Numbered from the stretch's first letter, positions 36,100-46,203 are shown. The stretch is 64,000 nucleotides of DNA from an uncultured Chlorobiaceae bacterium (GCA_903839405.1 CAIMCD010000034.1:1-64000), one strand, 5' to 3'. The notes: a model not told the origin generated them from the sequence alone. Program-made: numbers and translations.

Positions 36100-37377
36100 T
36101 TATGCATCAGCCGAAAGCAGATCTCCCGCCAGATAAAACGAGCCGGTTACCAGAATCATGTCATCCGGGCAAGCGATTTGGCGCAAATAAGCAAGCCCCT
36201 GGCGACCACTACCCTGCACGGTTACCTCTCTGCCTACTTCTGCACAGAAGCGGCCAAGTGTTTCCGGCGGCACACTCCGCTCAGAGGGAATAGGAACAAC
36301 AACAAAAGAGCAATCAAGGCGGAGAAGCTCACCAATAACCGCACGGGCATCCTTGTCCGATGCCAAACCAAGCATCACGAAAACCCGATTGAATCTGTGC
36401 CGTAACGGCAAAAGGGCGTTGACCGTGGCCCGCATACCATCCGGATTGTGCGATACATCAAACAGAATGGTGGGCTCAACCCCGACTCTTTCAAGCCGCG
36501 CCCGGTAACCGGTCTGCAACATTCGTTCAAGACCTGAGCGGATTGCCAGACATTCAACCCCGGCATCTTCCGCTACCATAACGGCAAGAACCATATTAAA
36601 AGCATGAAACGAGCCGGTAAGCGGTGCCTTCAGCGAAAGATAGTGGTGTGCCTCTGTACACACATCCAGCTTAAGCGCGCCGGCGTCAGCCGTAATATTG
36701 CTGCAGCGTGCATCCCTGCCTGCAACAAAAAGCGGCGCACCACACAAGCCTGCCACTCGCTCTATCGGCTGGAATGCTTCCGGATCCGAAACAGCCGTGA
36801 AGACCCGGCACCCTTTTTTGATAATGGCCGCTTTTTCAGCCGCAATAAGAGATAAGCTCCCGCCCAGCCACTCCGTATGATCCAGGCCGATTGTTGGAAT
36901 CACTACATAGTTTGACTCAACCACATTGGTTGCATCAAGCCGTCCCCCCATGCCGGTCTCAATAACCGAGACCTCAACTCCCTCATCGGCAAACCAGGCA
37001 AAGGCAAGGGCGGTTGTCACCTCAAAGAAGGTTGACTGAAGCTCAAGAGCCGCTTCCTTCAGTTGTGAACAGTAGTAAGCCACCTTTTCACGGGGAATTT
37101 GTGCCCCGTCAATACGCATTCTTTCGGTAAAGTCAACCAGATGGGGCGAGGTATAGAGCGCGGTCTTCTTTCCGCTGGCCTGAAATATTGAGGCAAGAGC
37201 CCCGGCAACCGTCCCTTTACCGTTGGTACCGGCAATATGAATCACCATGCCCATCCGCCTCTGCGGTGAACCCATGCAATCAAGCAGGCGGTATACCCGC
37301 TCAAGGCCCGGCTTTATACCGAAGCGGTGAAGTGGGTAGAGAAAATCAAGAGCATCCTGGTAATTCACACGCCGCAC
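36100..37377 (-). CDS. folC: Folylpolyglutamate synthase / dihydrofolate synthase
   Basis: The 425-residue ATP-dependent ligase adds glutamate to dihydropteroate and folates. The P-loop is IHIAGTNGKGTVAGAL, followed by the Mur-ligase-like SPHLVDFTERMRIDG, and ETGMGGRLDATN and DVSHNPDGMRA further on. The start is GTG directly after the ruvA stop codon (TAG then GTG), so translational coupling with ruvA is likely. A second GTG lies three codons on. Confidence 0.94.
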   Translation of the reverse strand: MRRVNYQDALDFLYPLHRFGIKPGLERVYRLLDCMGSPQRRMGMVIHIAGTNGKGTVAGALASIFQASGKKTALYTSPHLVDFTERMRIDGAQIPREKVAYYCSQLKEAALELQSTFFEVTTALAFAWFADEGVEVSVIETGMGGRLDATNVVESNYVVIPTIGLDHTEWLGGSLSLIAAEKAAIIKKGCRVFTAVSDPEAFQPIERVAGLCGAPLFVAGRDARCSNITADAGALKLDVCTEAHHYLSLKAPLTGSFHAFNMVLAVMVAEDAGVECLAIRSGLERMLQTGYRARLERVGVEPTILFDVSHNPDGMRATVNALLPLRHRFNRVFVMLGLASDKDARAVIGELLRLDCSFVVVPIPSERSVPPETLGRFCAEVGREVTVQGSGRQGLAYLRQIACPDDMILVTGSFYLAGDLLSADA

Positions 37378-37980
37378 CTAACTGTTATGGATTGAAACAA
37401 GTGCCGTCTTGACAACCTCTTCGAGCGTCATCGCCTGATGGTTTTCGAGAATAGTGACAACCGCTTTTTGCACAACCGCCCGGGAAAATCCAAGCGTCAC
37501 GAGAGCCGTAACGGCGTCATCACGCAGTTGGCTGGAGTGTGGTGAGCCGCTGGCAGATCGAGTCGTAAGGGGGGGAAGCTTCAGAATTTTATCCCGCAAC
37601 TCAAGAATAATCCTGGCGGCGGTTTTTTTGCCGACACCGCTGATGCCATAGAGTCGTTCAGGATTATTGGCCAAAATGGCTTCATGCACCTCCTGCACCT
37701 CCATGCCGGAGAGGACCGCCATGGCAAGGCGTGGCCCAACACCTGAAGTAAGTATCAAAAGGCGGAAGAGTTGGCGCTCCTCTTCGCGGAAAAAGCCATA
37801 AAGCTGCAAGGCATCTTCCCGGACGGAAAGATGTGAAAAAAGCCGCACCTCACGGCCCGGTTCGGGCAACTGACGATGGGTGCTTGCGGAAATCAAAAAC
37901 CGGTAGGCAATACCGGAAACATCGATAACCGCTTCTTCCGGCATGGCTGACACAAGCCTGCCGCAAAAATATGCAAACAT
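37378..37980 (-). CDS. ruvA: Holliday junction branch migration protein RuvA
   Basis: The 200-residue protein has an OB-fold N-terminus ([11 protein letters not shown]), two helix-hairpin-helix motifs ([17 protein letters not shown] and [22 protein letters not shown]) and a C-terminal domain that contacts RuvB ([12 protein letters not shown]). It binds four-way junctions in recombination. ATG 37980 gives the standard length; 21 codons further upstream in the frame are not conserved. Confidence 0.96.
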   Translation of the reverse strand: MFAYFCGRLVSAMPEEAVIDVSGIAYRFLISASTHRQLPEPGREVRLFSHLSVREDALQLYGFFREEERQLFRLLILTSGVGPRLAMAVLSGMEVQEVHEAILANNPERLYGISGVGKKTAARIILELRDKILKLPPLTTRSASGSPHSSQLRDDAVTALVTLGFSRAVVQKAVVTILENHQAMTLEEVVKTALVSIHNS

Positions 37981-38091
37981 GAAAAAGAGGTATGGAAACC
38001 CGGCCTGAAAACGCTGCAAAAAAAGTTTGCATAACCGCTTCAAACCGGATGTCAGACAATAAAGATCACAATGAGCCCTGGCCGGATGCTC

Positions 38092-38367
38092 TTACTCGCC
38101 CTTCACGTAACTGTTCATGAGACGTGTCAACTGGGACTTCTTGCGGGATGCTTTATTGGCATGAATATAGCTCTTGACCCCGAGGCGATCGAGTTTCTGA
38201 ACAGCCGAACGATAGGCGACTTCAACCACAGCCTTGTCAGCGCTGCTGTCAATGAGTTTCTGCATGGTTTTAACCAGAACTTTCAGTTCTTTCTTGCGTG
38301 CACGGTTTCTGGCATTTCTTCTCTCTGACTGCCGAAGTCTTTTTTCAGCCGATTTGTGTAAAGGCAT
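38092..38367 (-). CDS. rpsT: 30S ribosomal protein S20
   Basis: The 91-residue basic helical protein begins [22 protein letters not shown] and contains the conserved [18 protein letters not shown] near the C-terminus. It binds the 5' domain of 16S rRNA. It is transcribed toward ruvA with 111 bp between. The 213 bp upstream, toward the divergent glmM, hold its promoter. Confidence 0.98.
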   Translation of the reverse strand: MPLHKSAEKRLRQSERRNARNRARKKELKVLVKTMQKLIDSSADKAVVEVAYRSAVQKLDRLGVKSYIHANKASRKKSQLTRLMNSYVKGE

Positions 38368-38580
38368 ATACGAGTGCTGTTAGGATTTCAATAACAAAAG
38401 GCATGTAATATAGAAGAAACCCCTGAAGATTCAAAAGATTTTTCTTTCCTCCCTTTTCACCCCCGCTACCCGCCCTGCCATGCATCACCTCCGGCATTCA
38501 CCTGCCTTGCATCAAAATTCGTCGCTCTTTTTCTTATATTGCGCCAACTCTTTCACCAGTTCAACCTACCCGAGAATACT

Positions 38581-40005
38581 ATGAGCCTGATGATCAGCGT
38601 TTCCGGCATAAGGGGCATCGTGGGCGAAAGCCTGACCCCGAAAAATCTTACGGCATTTGCCATGGCATTTGCTTCATGGACTCTTCAGGAGAAAAAGAAG
38701 CGCCACGCTAACTCTCCCCAGGAGCGACCACGTATTGTTATCGGCCGGGATACCCGCCCGACGGGCAAGGCCATCGGGGATCTCGTCAGCAACACCCTTG
38801 TGCTTTGCGGCTGCGACGTAACCGACCTCGGCATTGCAACCACACCCACGGTTGAAATTGCCGTGGCCGATGAACATGCGGATGGCGGACTGATCATTAC
38901 CGCCTCCCACAACCCGGTTATGTGGAATGCCCTGAAAATGCTCAACCACCGGGGCGAGTTCCTGAGCAGTGCCGAAGTTGCCGAACTGCTGGCCATTGCC
39001 GAAACAGAGCTGTTCAATGCCGCACACTGGAACGAGATCGGCGCCATTACCCCGAACGGAGAGTACGGCGACCTCCATATTGCAAAAGTGCTTCAGCTCT
39101 CCTCCATTGATCCCGAGGCCATTGCCCGCGAGCACTACAAGGTGCTGGTGGACTGTGTTGAGGGGGCCGGCTACGAAATTGTGCCGGAGCTCTGCCGCCA
39201 GCTCGGCATTGCCACCACCCTCCCCTTTGCCTGTGGCGGCAGCGGCATCTTCCCCCGCAACCCCGAGCCGATTGAGGAGAATTTGGGCTCCACCATAACG
39301 GCAGTCAAAGAGAGCGGATGCGACTTTGCCCTTGTGGTTGACCCCGATGTTGACCGGCTTGCGCTTATCTGTGAAGATGGCACGCTCTTTGGAGAGGAGT
39401 ACACCCTCATTGCCTGTGCGGACTTTTATCTTAAAAAGCACCCCGGGCCGGTAGCCAACAACCTCTCCAGCAGCCGTTCACTGCGCGACATTGCCACCCG
39501 TTACAACGTCGCCTGTTACAGTGCAAAAATAGGTGAGGTCAATGTGGTTGAGCTGATGAAAGAGAAAGAGGTGGTGATCGGCGGAGAGGGTAACGGCGGC
39601 GTCATCCTGCCCGAGTTGCACTACGGCCGCGACGCCCTTGTCGGTATCGCCCTCTTCGTCCAGGCCTTCACCCTCTGGCGTCAGGAGCACCGGGGCGGCA
39701 CCCTTTCAGAGTTCCGTCGCCACTTCCCCGATTACTCGATGTCCAAGCAGAAGATCCTCATCGGTAAAACCAGCCGCGAACAGCTTGAGCAACTCTTTAC
39801 CGATATCGCCCTTCGCTACCCGGAAGCCACGGCGAACCGGCTTGACGGGCTGAAGCTTGATTTTGCCGATAGTTGGGTGCATTTACGCCCATCAAACACC
39901 GAGCCCATTATCCGCATCTATTCCGAAGCGCCTACGGCGATCCAGGCTGAAGCGCTGGCCAGCGAGCTGAAAGGTGAAATAGAGAAGAGAACTTTGGGGC
40001 GTTAA
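38581..40005 (+). CDS. glmM: Phosphoglucosamine mutase (GlmM-like)
   Basis: The 474-residue alpha-D-phosphohexomutase has the catalytic Ser109 in TASHNP, metal-binding loop DPDVDR near residue 255 (instead of DGDADR), the sugar loop GGEGNGG and phosphate-binding [12 protein letters not shown]. The SNTEP and DPDVDR forms fit the GlmM-like branch common in Bacteroidetes/Chlorobi, supplying glucosamine-1-phosphate to the GlmU-type enzyme at 50,137. ATG 38581 matches the family start; 14 further codons are open upstream. Strict substrate is inferred. Confidence 0.88.
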   Translation: MSLMISVSGIRGIVGESLTPKNLTAFAMAFASWTLQEKKKRHANSPQERPRIVIGRDTRPTGKAIGDLVSNTLVLCGCDVTDLGIATTPTVEIAVADEHADGGLIITASHNPVMWNALKMLNHRGEFLSSAEVAELLAIAETELFNAAHWNEIGAITPNGEYGDLHIAKVLQLSSIDPEAIAREHYKVLVDCVEGAGYEIVPELCRQLGIATTLPFACGGSGIFPRNPEPIEENLGSTITAVKESGCDFALVVDPDVDRLALICEDGTLFGEEYTLIACADFYLKKHPGPVANNLSSSRSLRDIATRYNVACYSAKIGEVNVVELMKEKEVVIGGEGNGGVILPELHYGRDALVGIALFVQAFTLWRQEHRGGTLSEFRRHFPDYSMSKQKILIGKTSREQLEQLFTDIALRYPEATANRLDGLKLDFADSWVHLRPSNTEPIIRIYSEAPTAIQAEALASELKGEIEKRTLGR

Positions 40006-40012
40006 GGAGCTG

Positions 40013-41836
40013 ATGAGTAACGAACAGAGCACAAAAAAAAGTTTCAGGCCGCAGCAGGATGAGCTCCTTAAAAAAGGGAAAAAAGGTTCCATAGACCGCT
40101 ACATTGTCTCGCGCCTTTTCGCCTACGTCAAGCCCTATAAAGTGCTTGTGGCTACGGCCATTGCCGTCACCCTTGCCGGCTCCTTTCTCGGCCCGCTACG
40201 CCCCTATCTGACCAAAGTTGCCATTGATGACCATATTGCCAAAGGGGATCTGCACGGACTGGGGATCATCAGTCTCTTCCTTGCCGGAGCCATTATCCTT
40301 GACGGTATCAAGCAGTATATCACCACCTGGCTGACCCAGATTATCGGCCAGAAAGCGGTCTTCAATCTCCGGATGGATATTTTCAAGCACCTCCAGAAGC
40401 TCCCGGCACGCTTCTACGACCGCAACCCGATAGGGCGGCTCATTACCCGCACCACCAGTGACGTGGAATCGCTCAACGAGATGCTCTCCAGCGGTATCAT
40501 CACCATCTTGGGAGACATTTTACAACTGCTCTTTATTGTTGTGTTGATGGTCTGGATCGACTGGCAACTGACCCTTATCGTGCTCTCCATCCTGCCGCTG
40601 ATGATCTATGCCACCATCCGCTTCAAGAACAAGGTTCGAGCGGCTTTTCAGGATGTGCTGACCCATCTGGCCCGGCTCAACTCCTTTTTTCAGGAGCACT
40701 TGACCGGTATGACCATTGTGCAGCTCTTCAACCGTGAAGCAGGCGAAGCCGAGCACTATGCCGCCATCAACCGCGATCACCGCGACGCCAATATCCGCAC
40801 CGTCTTCTACTTCTCCATCTACTACCCGCTCATCGAGGTGCTCAGCTCGGCCGCGGCCGGTCTGGTGATCTGGTACAGCGGCGTCCGCCTGCTCAGGGCC
40901 GACCTCAGCATCGGCGTGGTGGTCTCCTTTGTGCAGTATATCTGGCTCTTTTTCCGACCGCTCCAGCACCTTTCCGACCGGTTCAACGTGATGCAGACCG
41001 CTATTGCCAGCTCCGACCGCATTTTCCGACTGCTTGACGAAAAGGAGGGGATCGAGGAACCTTCCACCCTCACCGCTCCGGCAACATTCCGGGAGAGTAT
41101 TGAGTTCAAAAATGTCTGGTTTGCCTATGACGGCGAGAACTGGGTATTGAAAGATATCTCGCTCTCGATCAAGCATGGCGAAAAAATTGCCATTGTCGGC
41201 GCCACCGGCAGCGGCAAAACCACGATGATCAATATTCTCTCCCGCCTCTACCCCATCACCAAAGGCACAGTCACCATAGACGGTATCCCCTTGCAGGATA
41301 TACCGCAACATGCCTTGAGAAAACTGGTTGGTGTGGTCATGCAGGATGTCTTTCTCTTCTCCGGCACCATCCGCGAAAATTTGGCCTTCGGCAATCCCGA
41401 TGTTTCGGATGAGGAGATTCGGGAGGCAGCACGGGTTGTCGGTGCCGACCGCTTTATCCAGCAGCTTCCCGGCGGTTACGAGTACCGGGTGCTTGAAAAC
41501 GGCACGGGGCTCTCCACCGGGCAGAAACAGTTGATCGCCTTTGTGCGCGCCCTCCTCTACAACCCGGAAATCCTTGTGCTGGATGAAGCTACCAGCTCGG
41601 TTGACACGGAAACCGAAACCCTGATTGATGCCGCAACGGCAAAGCTCATGAGTGAGCGCACCTCAATCATTATTGCGCACCGGCTCTCAACCATCCAGAA
41701 GGCCGACACCATTATTGTGCTGCACAAGGGCGTTATCCGCGAAAGTGGCAACCATCAGGAGCTGCTGGCAAAACGAGGCCTCTACTACAAGCTCTACCTG
41801 TTGCAGCACCCCGAGCAGACCCTCCATGAGAGATAA
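40013..41836 (+). CDS. ABC exporter, fused permease and ATPase (MsbA/multidrug type)
   Basis: The 607-residue half-transporter has six membrane helices (residues 35-330) followed by an ATPase domain: Walker A GATGSGKTT near 396, Q-loop VMQDVFLF, signature LSTGQ near 497 (in place of LSGGQ), Walker B ILVLDEATSSVD near 519 and H-loop IIAHRLST. AAGGAG precedes the ATG, 8 bp after glmM. Homodimers export lipids, lipid A or drugs; the substrate cannot be told from sequence. It is probably co-transcribed with glmM. Confidence 0.92.
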   Translation: MSNEQSTKKSFRPQQDELLKKGKKGSIDRYIVSRLFAYVKPYKVLVATAIAVTLAGSFLGPLRPYLTKVAIDDHIAKGDLHGLGIISLFLAGAIILDGIKQYITTWLTQIIGQKAVFNLRMDIFKHLQKLPARFYDRNPIGRLITRTTSDVESLNEMLSSGIITILGDILQLLFIVVLMVWIDWQLTLIVLSILPLMIYATIRFKNKVRAAFQDVLTHLARLNSFFQEHLTGMTIVQLFNREAGEAEHYAAINRDHRDANIRTVFYFSIYYPLIEVLSSAAAGLVIWYSGVRLLRADLSIGVVVSFVQYIWLFFRPLQHLSDRFNVMQTAIASSDRIFRLLDEKEGIEEPSTLTAPATFRESIEFKNVWFAYDGENWVLKDISLSIKHGEKIAIVGATGSGKTTMINILSRLYPITKGTVTIDGIPLQDIPQHALRKLVGVVMQDVFLFSGTIRENLAFGNPDVSDEEIREAARVVGADRFIQQLPGGYEYRVLENGTGLSTGQKQLIAFVRALLYNPEILVLDEATSSVDTETETLIDAATAKLMSERTSIIIAHRLSTIQKADTIIVLHKGVIRESGNHQELLAKRGLYYKLYLLQHPEQTLHER

Positions 41837-41839
41837 CTC

Positions 41840-43108
41840 CTACAGGTTGCTCTCCCTGAGCACCTTGACCGGCTCAAGCTTTGCGGCTTTAGCCGAGGGG
41901 AGAATGGCCGCAATCGAGCTGATAAAGACCGTCACCCCAATCACGTAGAGAAAGTAGAGCGGATTGGTCGACATGCTGAAACCGCTTTTGGTGAGCGGCC
42001 CCTGAGAGCTCTCGATAGGAAGCGAGGCAAAAATGTTGATGGAGCCAACCGCAAGCACCCCGCCAACAAGCGCGCCCACAAGCCCCACCATAAACCCTTC
42101 AAATATAAACATCCCTACCAGTTGCAGGGCCGAAAAGCCAAAGGATTTCATGATGGCAATGTCGCGACTCTTTTCAAAAACGGTCGTCACCAGAATATTG
42201 GCCACGCCGAAACCCGAAACAATGCCGACAAAGGCCACAAGCGAGAAGACAATGTAGCCGATACGGGCAAAGAGCGAGAGCACGCTGGCATTCTCCTCCT
42301 GCCAGGTGATGCACCGATACCCCGTAACCCGTTCGAGTTCGCGCGCCAGCGACGCATTCTGGAGCGGATCAACCACCTTCAGCGCAATGCCTGAAACCTT
42401 GTTTGCCGGCAACCCTTCAATAATCTGGCCAAGCTTGAGCGAAACCAGCACGCTGTTATCGACCGCATTGACGCCGGAAAAAAAGATACCGGCCACCTTG
42501 CACTGGCGGCTGATGCCCGATGCCGGGATGATGGTGACCTGGTCATTCAGCTCCAAATTCATATCCCGCGCCACGGTACGCCCCACAAGGAGCGCGTTGG
42601 GTGTTTTTTCAAAAAGGGCAATATCGCCCGAAGTCAGCTTTTTCTGAATGCCGCTGATCAACTCCTCCCGCTCAATCTCAACCCCTTTCAAGAGCAGCGA
42701 CTGGTTACGGCTCCCCTTGACCGCCATCACCTGCGATGCAACATAGGGTGAAGCAACCGTCACCTGCTTCCGATAGGTCGGAGAGCTGAAGAGGTTCAGA
42801 ATCTGGCGGTAGTTCGCCACCTCCTCGCGATCCTGCTTCTGGATATTATCATCCACAAATGCAACCGCTTCCGGCCTCTGGCGCTCAAGCAGATTGACCG
42901 GCATAAGCTCCATCTTCTCCCCTTTCACCGTAATGTGGGGAGCGACGTTGACAATGGTTTCAATAAAGGAGTCGAGCAGCCCACGGGTAAGGGAGATGGT
43001 GGTAATCAGCACCATCGTGCTCACCGCCACACCGGTAATCGTGGTCAGCGTCTGCTTCCGCCGGCCCAAGAGATGCCGCATGGCTATGGAGAACAAGGTT
43101 TTCAGCAT
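41840..43108 (-). CDS. ABC transporter permease of the FtsX/LolC/MacB type
   Basis: The 422-residue protein has one N-terminal membrane helix (TTITGVAVSTMVLITTISL), a large periplasmic domain (residues 45-280) and three C-terminal helices (FSLVAFVGIVSGFGVANILV, VGLVGALVGGVLAVGSI, LYVIGVTVFISSIAAILPSAKAAKL). The last segment with PSAKAAKLEPVKVLR is typical of FtsX-like permeases. Such proteins move lipoproteins or other substrates by mechanotransmission. The cognate ATPase is not adjacent. It converges with the ABC exporter with 3 bp between. Confidence 0.88.
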   Translation of the reverse strand: MLKTLFSIAMRHLLGRRKQTLTTITGVAVSTMVLITTISLTRGLLDSFIETIVNVAPHITVKGEKMELMPVNLLERQRPEAVAFVDDNIQKQDREEVANYRQILNLFSSPTYRKQVTVASPYVASQVMAVKGSRNQSLLLKGVEIEREELISGIQKKLTSGDIALFEKTPNALLVGRTVARDMNLELNDQVTIIPASGISRQCKVAGIFFSGVNAVDNSVLVSLKLGQIIEGLPANKVSGIALKVVDPLQNASLARELERVTGYRCITWQEENASVLSLFARIGYIVFSLVAFVGIVSGFGVANILVTTVFEKSRDIAIMKSFGFSALQLVGMFIFEGFMVGLVGALVGGVLAVGSINIFASLPIESSQGPLTKSGFSMSTNPLYFLYVIGVTVFISSIAAILPSAKAAKLEPVKVLRESNL

Positions 43109-43231
43109 GATGAACTTCCGGGCAAGCGATAGAGAATTACCAAATCCAAGTTCAACCTATTTTTGAAGTATCGAGAGGGAAAGGTCATAAATGTTGTGCC
43201 AAATTTTTGAAAAATAACCCTTTTAAGGCGG

Positions 43232-43636
43232 TTACTTTTTCCAGTTCTCGATCCTTAAGCCTGCAATTCTTTCGAAATGGCTCACATTGTTTGTTACCAA
43301 TGTCAGATCATTCTCAATCGCTATACCGGCAATCAATAAATCAATGTCATCAATTACTTTACCGGTTTGTCTCAATAATGAATACAATTCAGCAGAAATT
43401 TTTGCGGATTTATCAGTCATTGGTACAACAATATTTTCTGCAACAAAATCCTCAAAAACGTTTAATTGCTTGAGTGCGCTTTTTGCCAACAGCCCTCCAA
43501 CAATCTCATAATAAGTTATCAGACTTATCTCAATCAACTCATATTGCTGCAAATATTTCTCAAAATTGCCAACAACAACCTCATCACCTTTGAAATAGTA
43601 AGAGAGGATATCAGTATCAATGAGAACCCTATTCAT
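43232..43636 (-). CDS. PIN-domain ribonuclease toxin, VapC type
   Basis: The 134-residue protein has the PIN acidic site: Asp7 (LIDTDIL), Glu44 (TYYEIVGG), Asp99 (DIDLLIAG), and an Asn pair at 116-117 (VTNNVSHF). VapC toxins cleave RNA, often initiator tRNA. ATG 43636 has a perfect AAGGAGG upstream. It overlaps the partner gene by 8 bp, the usual arrangement for toxin-antitoxin pairs. Confidence 0.9.
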   Translation of the reverse strand: MNRVLIDTDILSYYFKGDEVVVGNFEKYLQQYELIEISLITYYEIVGGLLAKSALKQLNVFEDFVAENIVVPMTDKSAKISAELYSLLRQTGKVIDDIDLLIAGIAIENDLTLVTNNVSHFERIAGLRIENWKK

Positions 43637-43865
43637 CAATCCTCCTTCTGCTTCTCTGACGATGGTTTATCAACTCATTTGTCAAATCATTAAATACAGT
43701 ATCATCAATATCCCGCCAAACTCCGACAAATGAGATCGTTTTAGATTTTGGAATAACACCTTCTTCGAGTTTAGAAACAAAGTCATCCAACTCTTTTAAC
43801 TTATCAACAGGAATACGATTTATTTTCCTTAATATCTGGGTTCGTCTCTGTGTATCAGTAATCAT
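43629..43865 (-). CDS. Probable antitoxin partner of the VapC-type toxin
   Basis: The 78-residue protein has a helical N-terminal half (RRTQILRKINRIPVDKLKELDDFVSKLEE) and a basic C-terminal tail (HRQRSRRR). It is read before the toxin and overlaps it by 8 bp. It does not show a clear AbrB or ribbon-helix-helix domain; the first half resembles small DUF2281-like antitoxins. The assignment rests mainly on gene order. Confidence 0.65.
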   Translation of the reverse strand: MITDTQRRTQILRKINRIPVDKLKELDDFVSKLEEGVIPKSKTISFVGVWRDIDDTVFNDLTNELINHRQRSRRRIDE

Positions 43866-43891
43866 AGCACAATCATTTTATGAGTATTTAA

Positions 43892-44053
43892 CTATACTGC
43901 TTCTTGAGAAGCGCTTTTAACTCGTATGCTCTTGATTTTTTCGAAAACCACAACCTGATTTTTTTCCGACTCTTCAATATCAAAATCATCCTGCAATCCG
44001 AGCCAGAATTTAGGGGAGTTTCCAAAATAGGAGCCAAGCCGTAACGATATTAA
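43892..44053 (-). pseudogene. C-terminal remnant of a HigA-type antitoxin
   Basis: Read on the minus strand from 44053, the frame translates as SLRLGSYFGNSPKFWLGLQ, then DDFDIEESEKNQVVVF, then a tail ending in TAG at 43892. This matches the end of XRE-family HigA antitoxins (ALRLxxxFGxSPxFWLNLQ). The helix-turn-helix N-terminus is missing; in frame upstream there is a TAA at 44069-44071. No HigB gene is adjacent. It is a decayed toxin-antitoxin locus beside an intact one. Confidence 0.75.
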
Positions 44054-44064
44054 CAGTACTTTAA

Positions 44065-44403
44065 TCAATTATTTTGTTCTTTTTTTAACTTTAGTATGTA
44101 TAATAATTCTTCATCAAATCCATTTTCAGTTATCAATTCAAAAGCAATTATTTTTGACATCAATACTCTTATTACTCGATAATTTTGATTCTCTCTAAAA
44201 GCAAAAACGATAATACCTGTCGAAATTGAATTAAAGTTAATCTCAATTTCTTCATGTTTTACTAATATCTCAAAAACCCCATCTATCCAATAATTAATTG
44301 ATATTTCTTTTGTGGGAGTAAAAACATTTTCTTTTGAACCTACAAATACTGAGTAAGTCTCAATGAAAAGCTCTAATTGCTTAATTAATTCAGTCTTCTT
44401 CAT
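44065..44403 (-). CDS. AT-rich orphan protein of unknown function
   Basis: The 112-residue protein begins MKKTELIKQLELFIETYSVF and has mixed alpha/beta character with no membrane span or motif I recognise. Its codon use is strikingly AT-rich (many Ile, Asn, Lys, Phe) compared with neighbours, which suggests recent acquisition. It directly precedes the HigA remnant and may have displaced the missing N-terminal half of that gene. No strong ribosome binding site was seen. Confidence 0.55.
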   Translation of the reverse strand: MKKTELIKQLELFIETYSVFVGSKENVFTPTKEISINYWIDGVFEILVKHEEIEINFNSISTGIIVFAFRENQNYRVIRVLMSKIIAFELITENGFDEELLYILKLKKEQNN

Positions 44404-45119
44404 AGTTAATTTAGCTTTTCCAGAGCAGAGCTATAAAGCATTACAAAAGACATAACAACTGTGAGTGCAGTATTTTATAATTTTTTTTAAGACTATATAT
44501 CTGCACATAAATTATCATATTATCATATTTTCATCTTTATACTTTCAAACGGTATCCACATAATAATTTTTTCAAGAATTTTTCATCACAAAGCTATTTA
44601 TCAACTTCGGGGTATCTTTTACTAATTGTAAATTTTTATTCGGAAAACTTGTAAGTTAATTGAAAATGTTTGGCTTTCAGATTCAACAAATAACGTCTCA
44701 GTCAACAGCAGGGATAAATCAGTCCAAGCCTAGAACAGTATTGCTTGTTTTGAGCAAGCTTTCAGAAAAGGTGCTAATAAAAAGACTATAACAGTAAAAA
44801 AATATACGTATTACATTTATGAAAGCAAAAAAGCGCCGCACGGCACGTTGTCGGGGGGTAGGCAGAGAGATCCCTCCCTTCGGTCGGGATGACACAAATG
44901 AGGGCTGGATGACAGACGCGTGACATCAGTTGAAAAAGAGAGGGGCAACCTGGAAGCGAGAGCTGAGTAAAAGGTGGCAGGTGGTGCTGTGGTAATAATA
45001 AAGAGCTTGCGGGGACGCTTCTGTTATTGTGTACTCATGGAGTATGGGATATTTTTATTAAGTTACGATTTAAACCTCCAGTATCTGAAAAATCCTGCAA
45101 GGAACATATCCGGGGCGGC
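44404..45119. other. AT-rich gene-free region with a dispersed-type repeat
   Basis: The 716 bp are mostly very AT-rich on the left and of ordinary composition on the right. The only short open frames (for example 44,666-44,791, 41 codons) have no ribosome binding site and no recognisable product. One repeat-like element lies at 44,868-44,894. The region ends at the fni start and presumably holds its promoter. It probably belongs to the accessory patch that starts at 43,200. Confidence 0.55.
44868..44894. repeat. Short dispersed repeat-like element
   Basis: The stretch ATCCCTCCCTTCGGTCGGGA followed by TGACA has ends ATCCC and GGGAT that can pair. It resembles a short repeat found scattered in many bacterial genomes. 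Only one copy is seen in this window, so the call rests on recollection of the type. Confidence 0.4.
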
Positions 45120-46193
45120 ATGAGCGACAAGAGCAGCAATAGAACAATAGATCGCAAGCAGAGCCATGTTGAGATATGCCTGCATGGAGATGTTCTCTTT
45201 AGCGGAAAGAGCACGGGTTTGGAGCGTTACGAATTTGAAAGCAATGCGTTACCGGAAATTTCATGTTCCGAAATAAGCCTTGCCACCACCTTTTTGGGCC
45301 GTACCATTGCGGCTCCGCTGATGATCTCCTCCATGACCGGAGGTTACAACGAAGCGGAGGAGCTGAACCGCCAGCTTGCCGAAACGGCCGAACGGTTCCA
45401 GATTCCACTCGGTGTAGGGAGCATGCGCCAGGCGCTTGAAAACAGTTCACAGCGCGAAAGTTTTGCGGTGGTCAGAAAATATGCGCCAACCATACAGCTT
45501 TTTGCCAATATCGGAGCGCCCGAAATAGCGAAGGGCCTCACCGAGAGCGAAATCAATATCTTGCTGGAGCTTATCCGGGCCGACGGGCTCATTGTGCACC
45601 TTAATGCGGCGCAGGAGCTTTTTCAGCCGGAAGGCAACACCGATTTCCGCCACTTCCTTGATCAGCTCACCACCCTCACAGCCAAACTGCCCGTGCCGGT
45701 GATTGTGAAGGAGGTCGGGTGCGGCATCTCGGCATCAGCCGCCCGAAAGCTTATTGCAGCAGGGATTAAAGTTATTGACGTGGCTGGAGCCGGTGGAATC
45801 AGTTGGCAGAAGGTCGAGGAGATTCGCTACACCCGTGAGTTCGGCGGGGAGAACCGTTTCAGCCTCCAAGCGCTGGACGAGCTGCTCAACTGGGGTATCC
45901 CTACAGCCGAGTGCCTGGTGGCTATCCAGAATCTTAAACAAGAGGAACCACGCTTCAGCTCCATAGAGATTATTGCCTCAGGAGGGATTGCGTCCGGCAT
46001 CGATATTGCCAAGTCGCTTGCGCTTGGCGCGCAGCTTGCGGCTTCGGCCCGCAATATCCTCAAAGCCCTCCATGAAGGAACGCTTGAAAGAACGATAAAA
46101 AGCTGGCTGAACGACCTCCGAGCCGTGATGTTCCTCACCGGAGCCGCCACCATAGATGAGCTTCGCCGTAAGCGCCTTATTATTAAACAATGA
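45120..46193 (+). CDS. fni: Isopentenyl-diphosphate delta-isomerase, type 2
   Basis: The 357-residue FMN enzyme interconverts isopentenyl and dimethylallyl diphosphate. Family blocks are [77 protein letters not shown] and [21 protein letters not shown] (phosphate binding of FMN). ATG 45120 is the likely start; 31 further codons are open upstream without conservation. The polyprenyl synthase begins 10 bp after its stop. Confidence 0.95.
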   Translation: MSDKSSNRTIDRKQSHVEICLHGDVLFSGKSTGLERYEFESNALPEISCSEISLATTFLGRTIAAPLMISSMTGGYNEAEELNRQLAETAERFQIPLGVGSMRQALENSSQRESFAVVRKYAPTIQLFANIGAPEIAKGLTESEINILLELIRADGLIVHLNAAQELFQPEGNTDFRHFLDQLTTLTAKLPVPVIVKEVGCGISASAARKLIAAGIKVIDVAGAGGISWQKVEEIRYTREFGGENRFSLQALDELLNWGIPTAECLVAIQNLKQEEPRFSSIEIIASGGIASGIDIAKSLALGAQLAASARNILKALHEGTLERTIKSWLNDLRAVMFLTGAATIDELRRKRLIIKQ

Positions 46194-46203
46194 CCGTTTC
46201 ACT

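Noticed and set aside
40520..41311. 263-codon antisense frame over the ABC exporter
   Set aside because: Low-complexity charged translation, no start signal, complete overlap with a clear exporter.
44666..44791. 41-codon frame starting MFGFQIQQ in the AT-rich spacer
   Set aside because: No ribosome binding site, no recognisable product, and such length is expected by chance.
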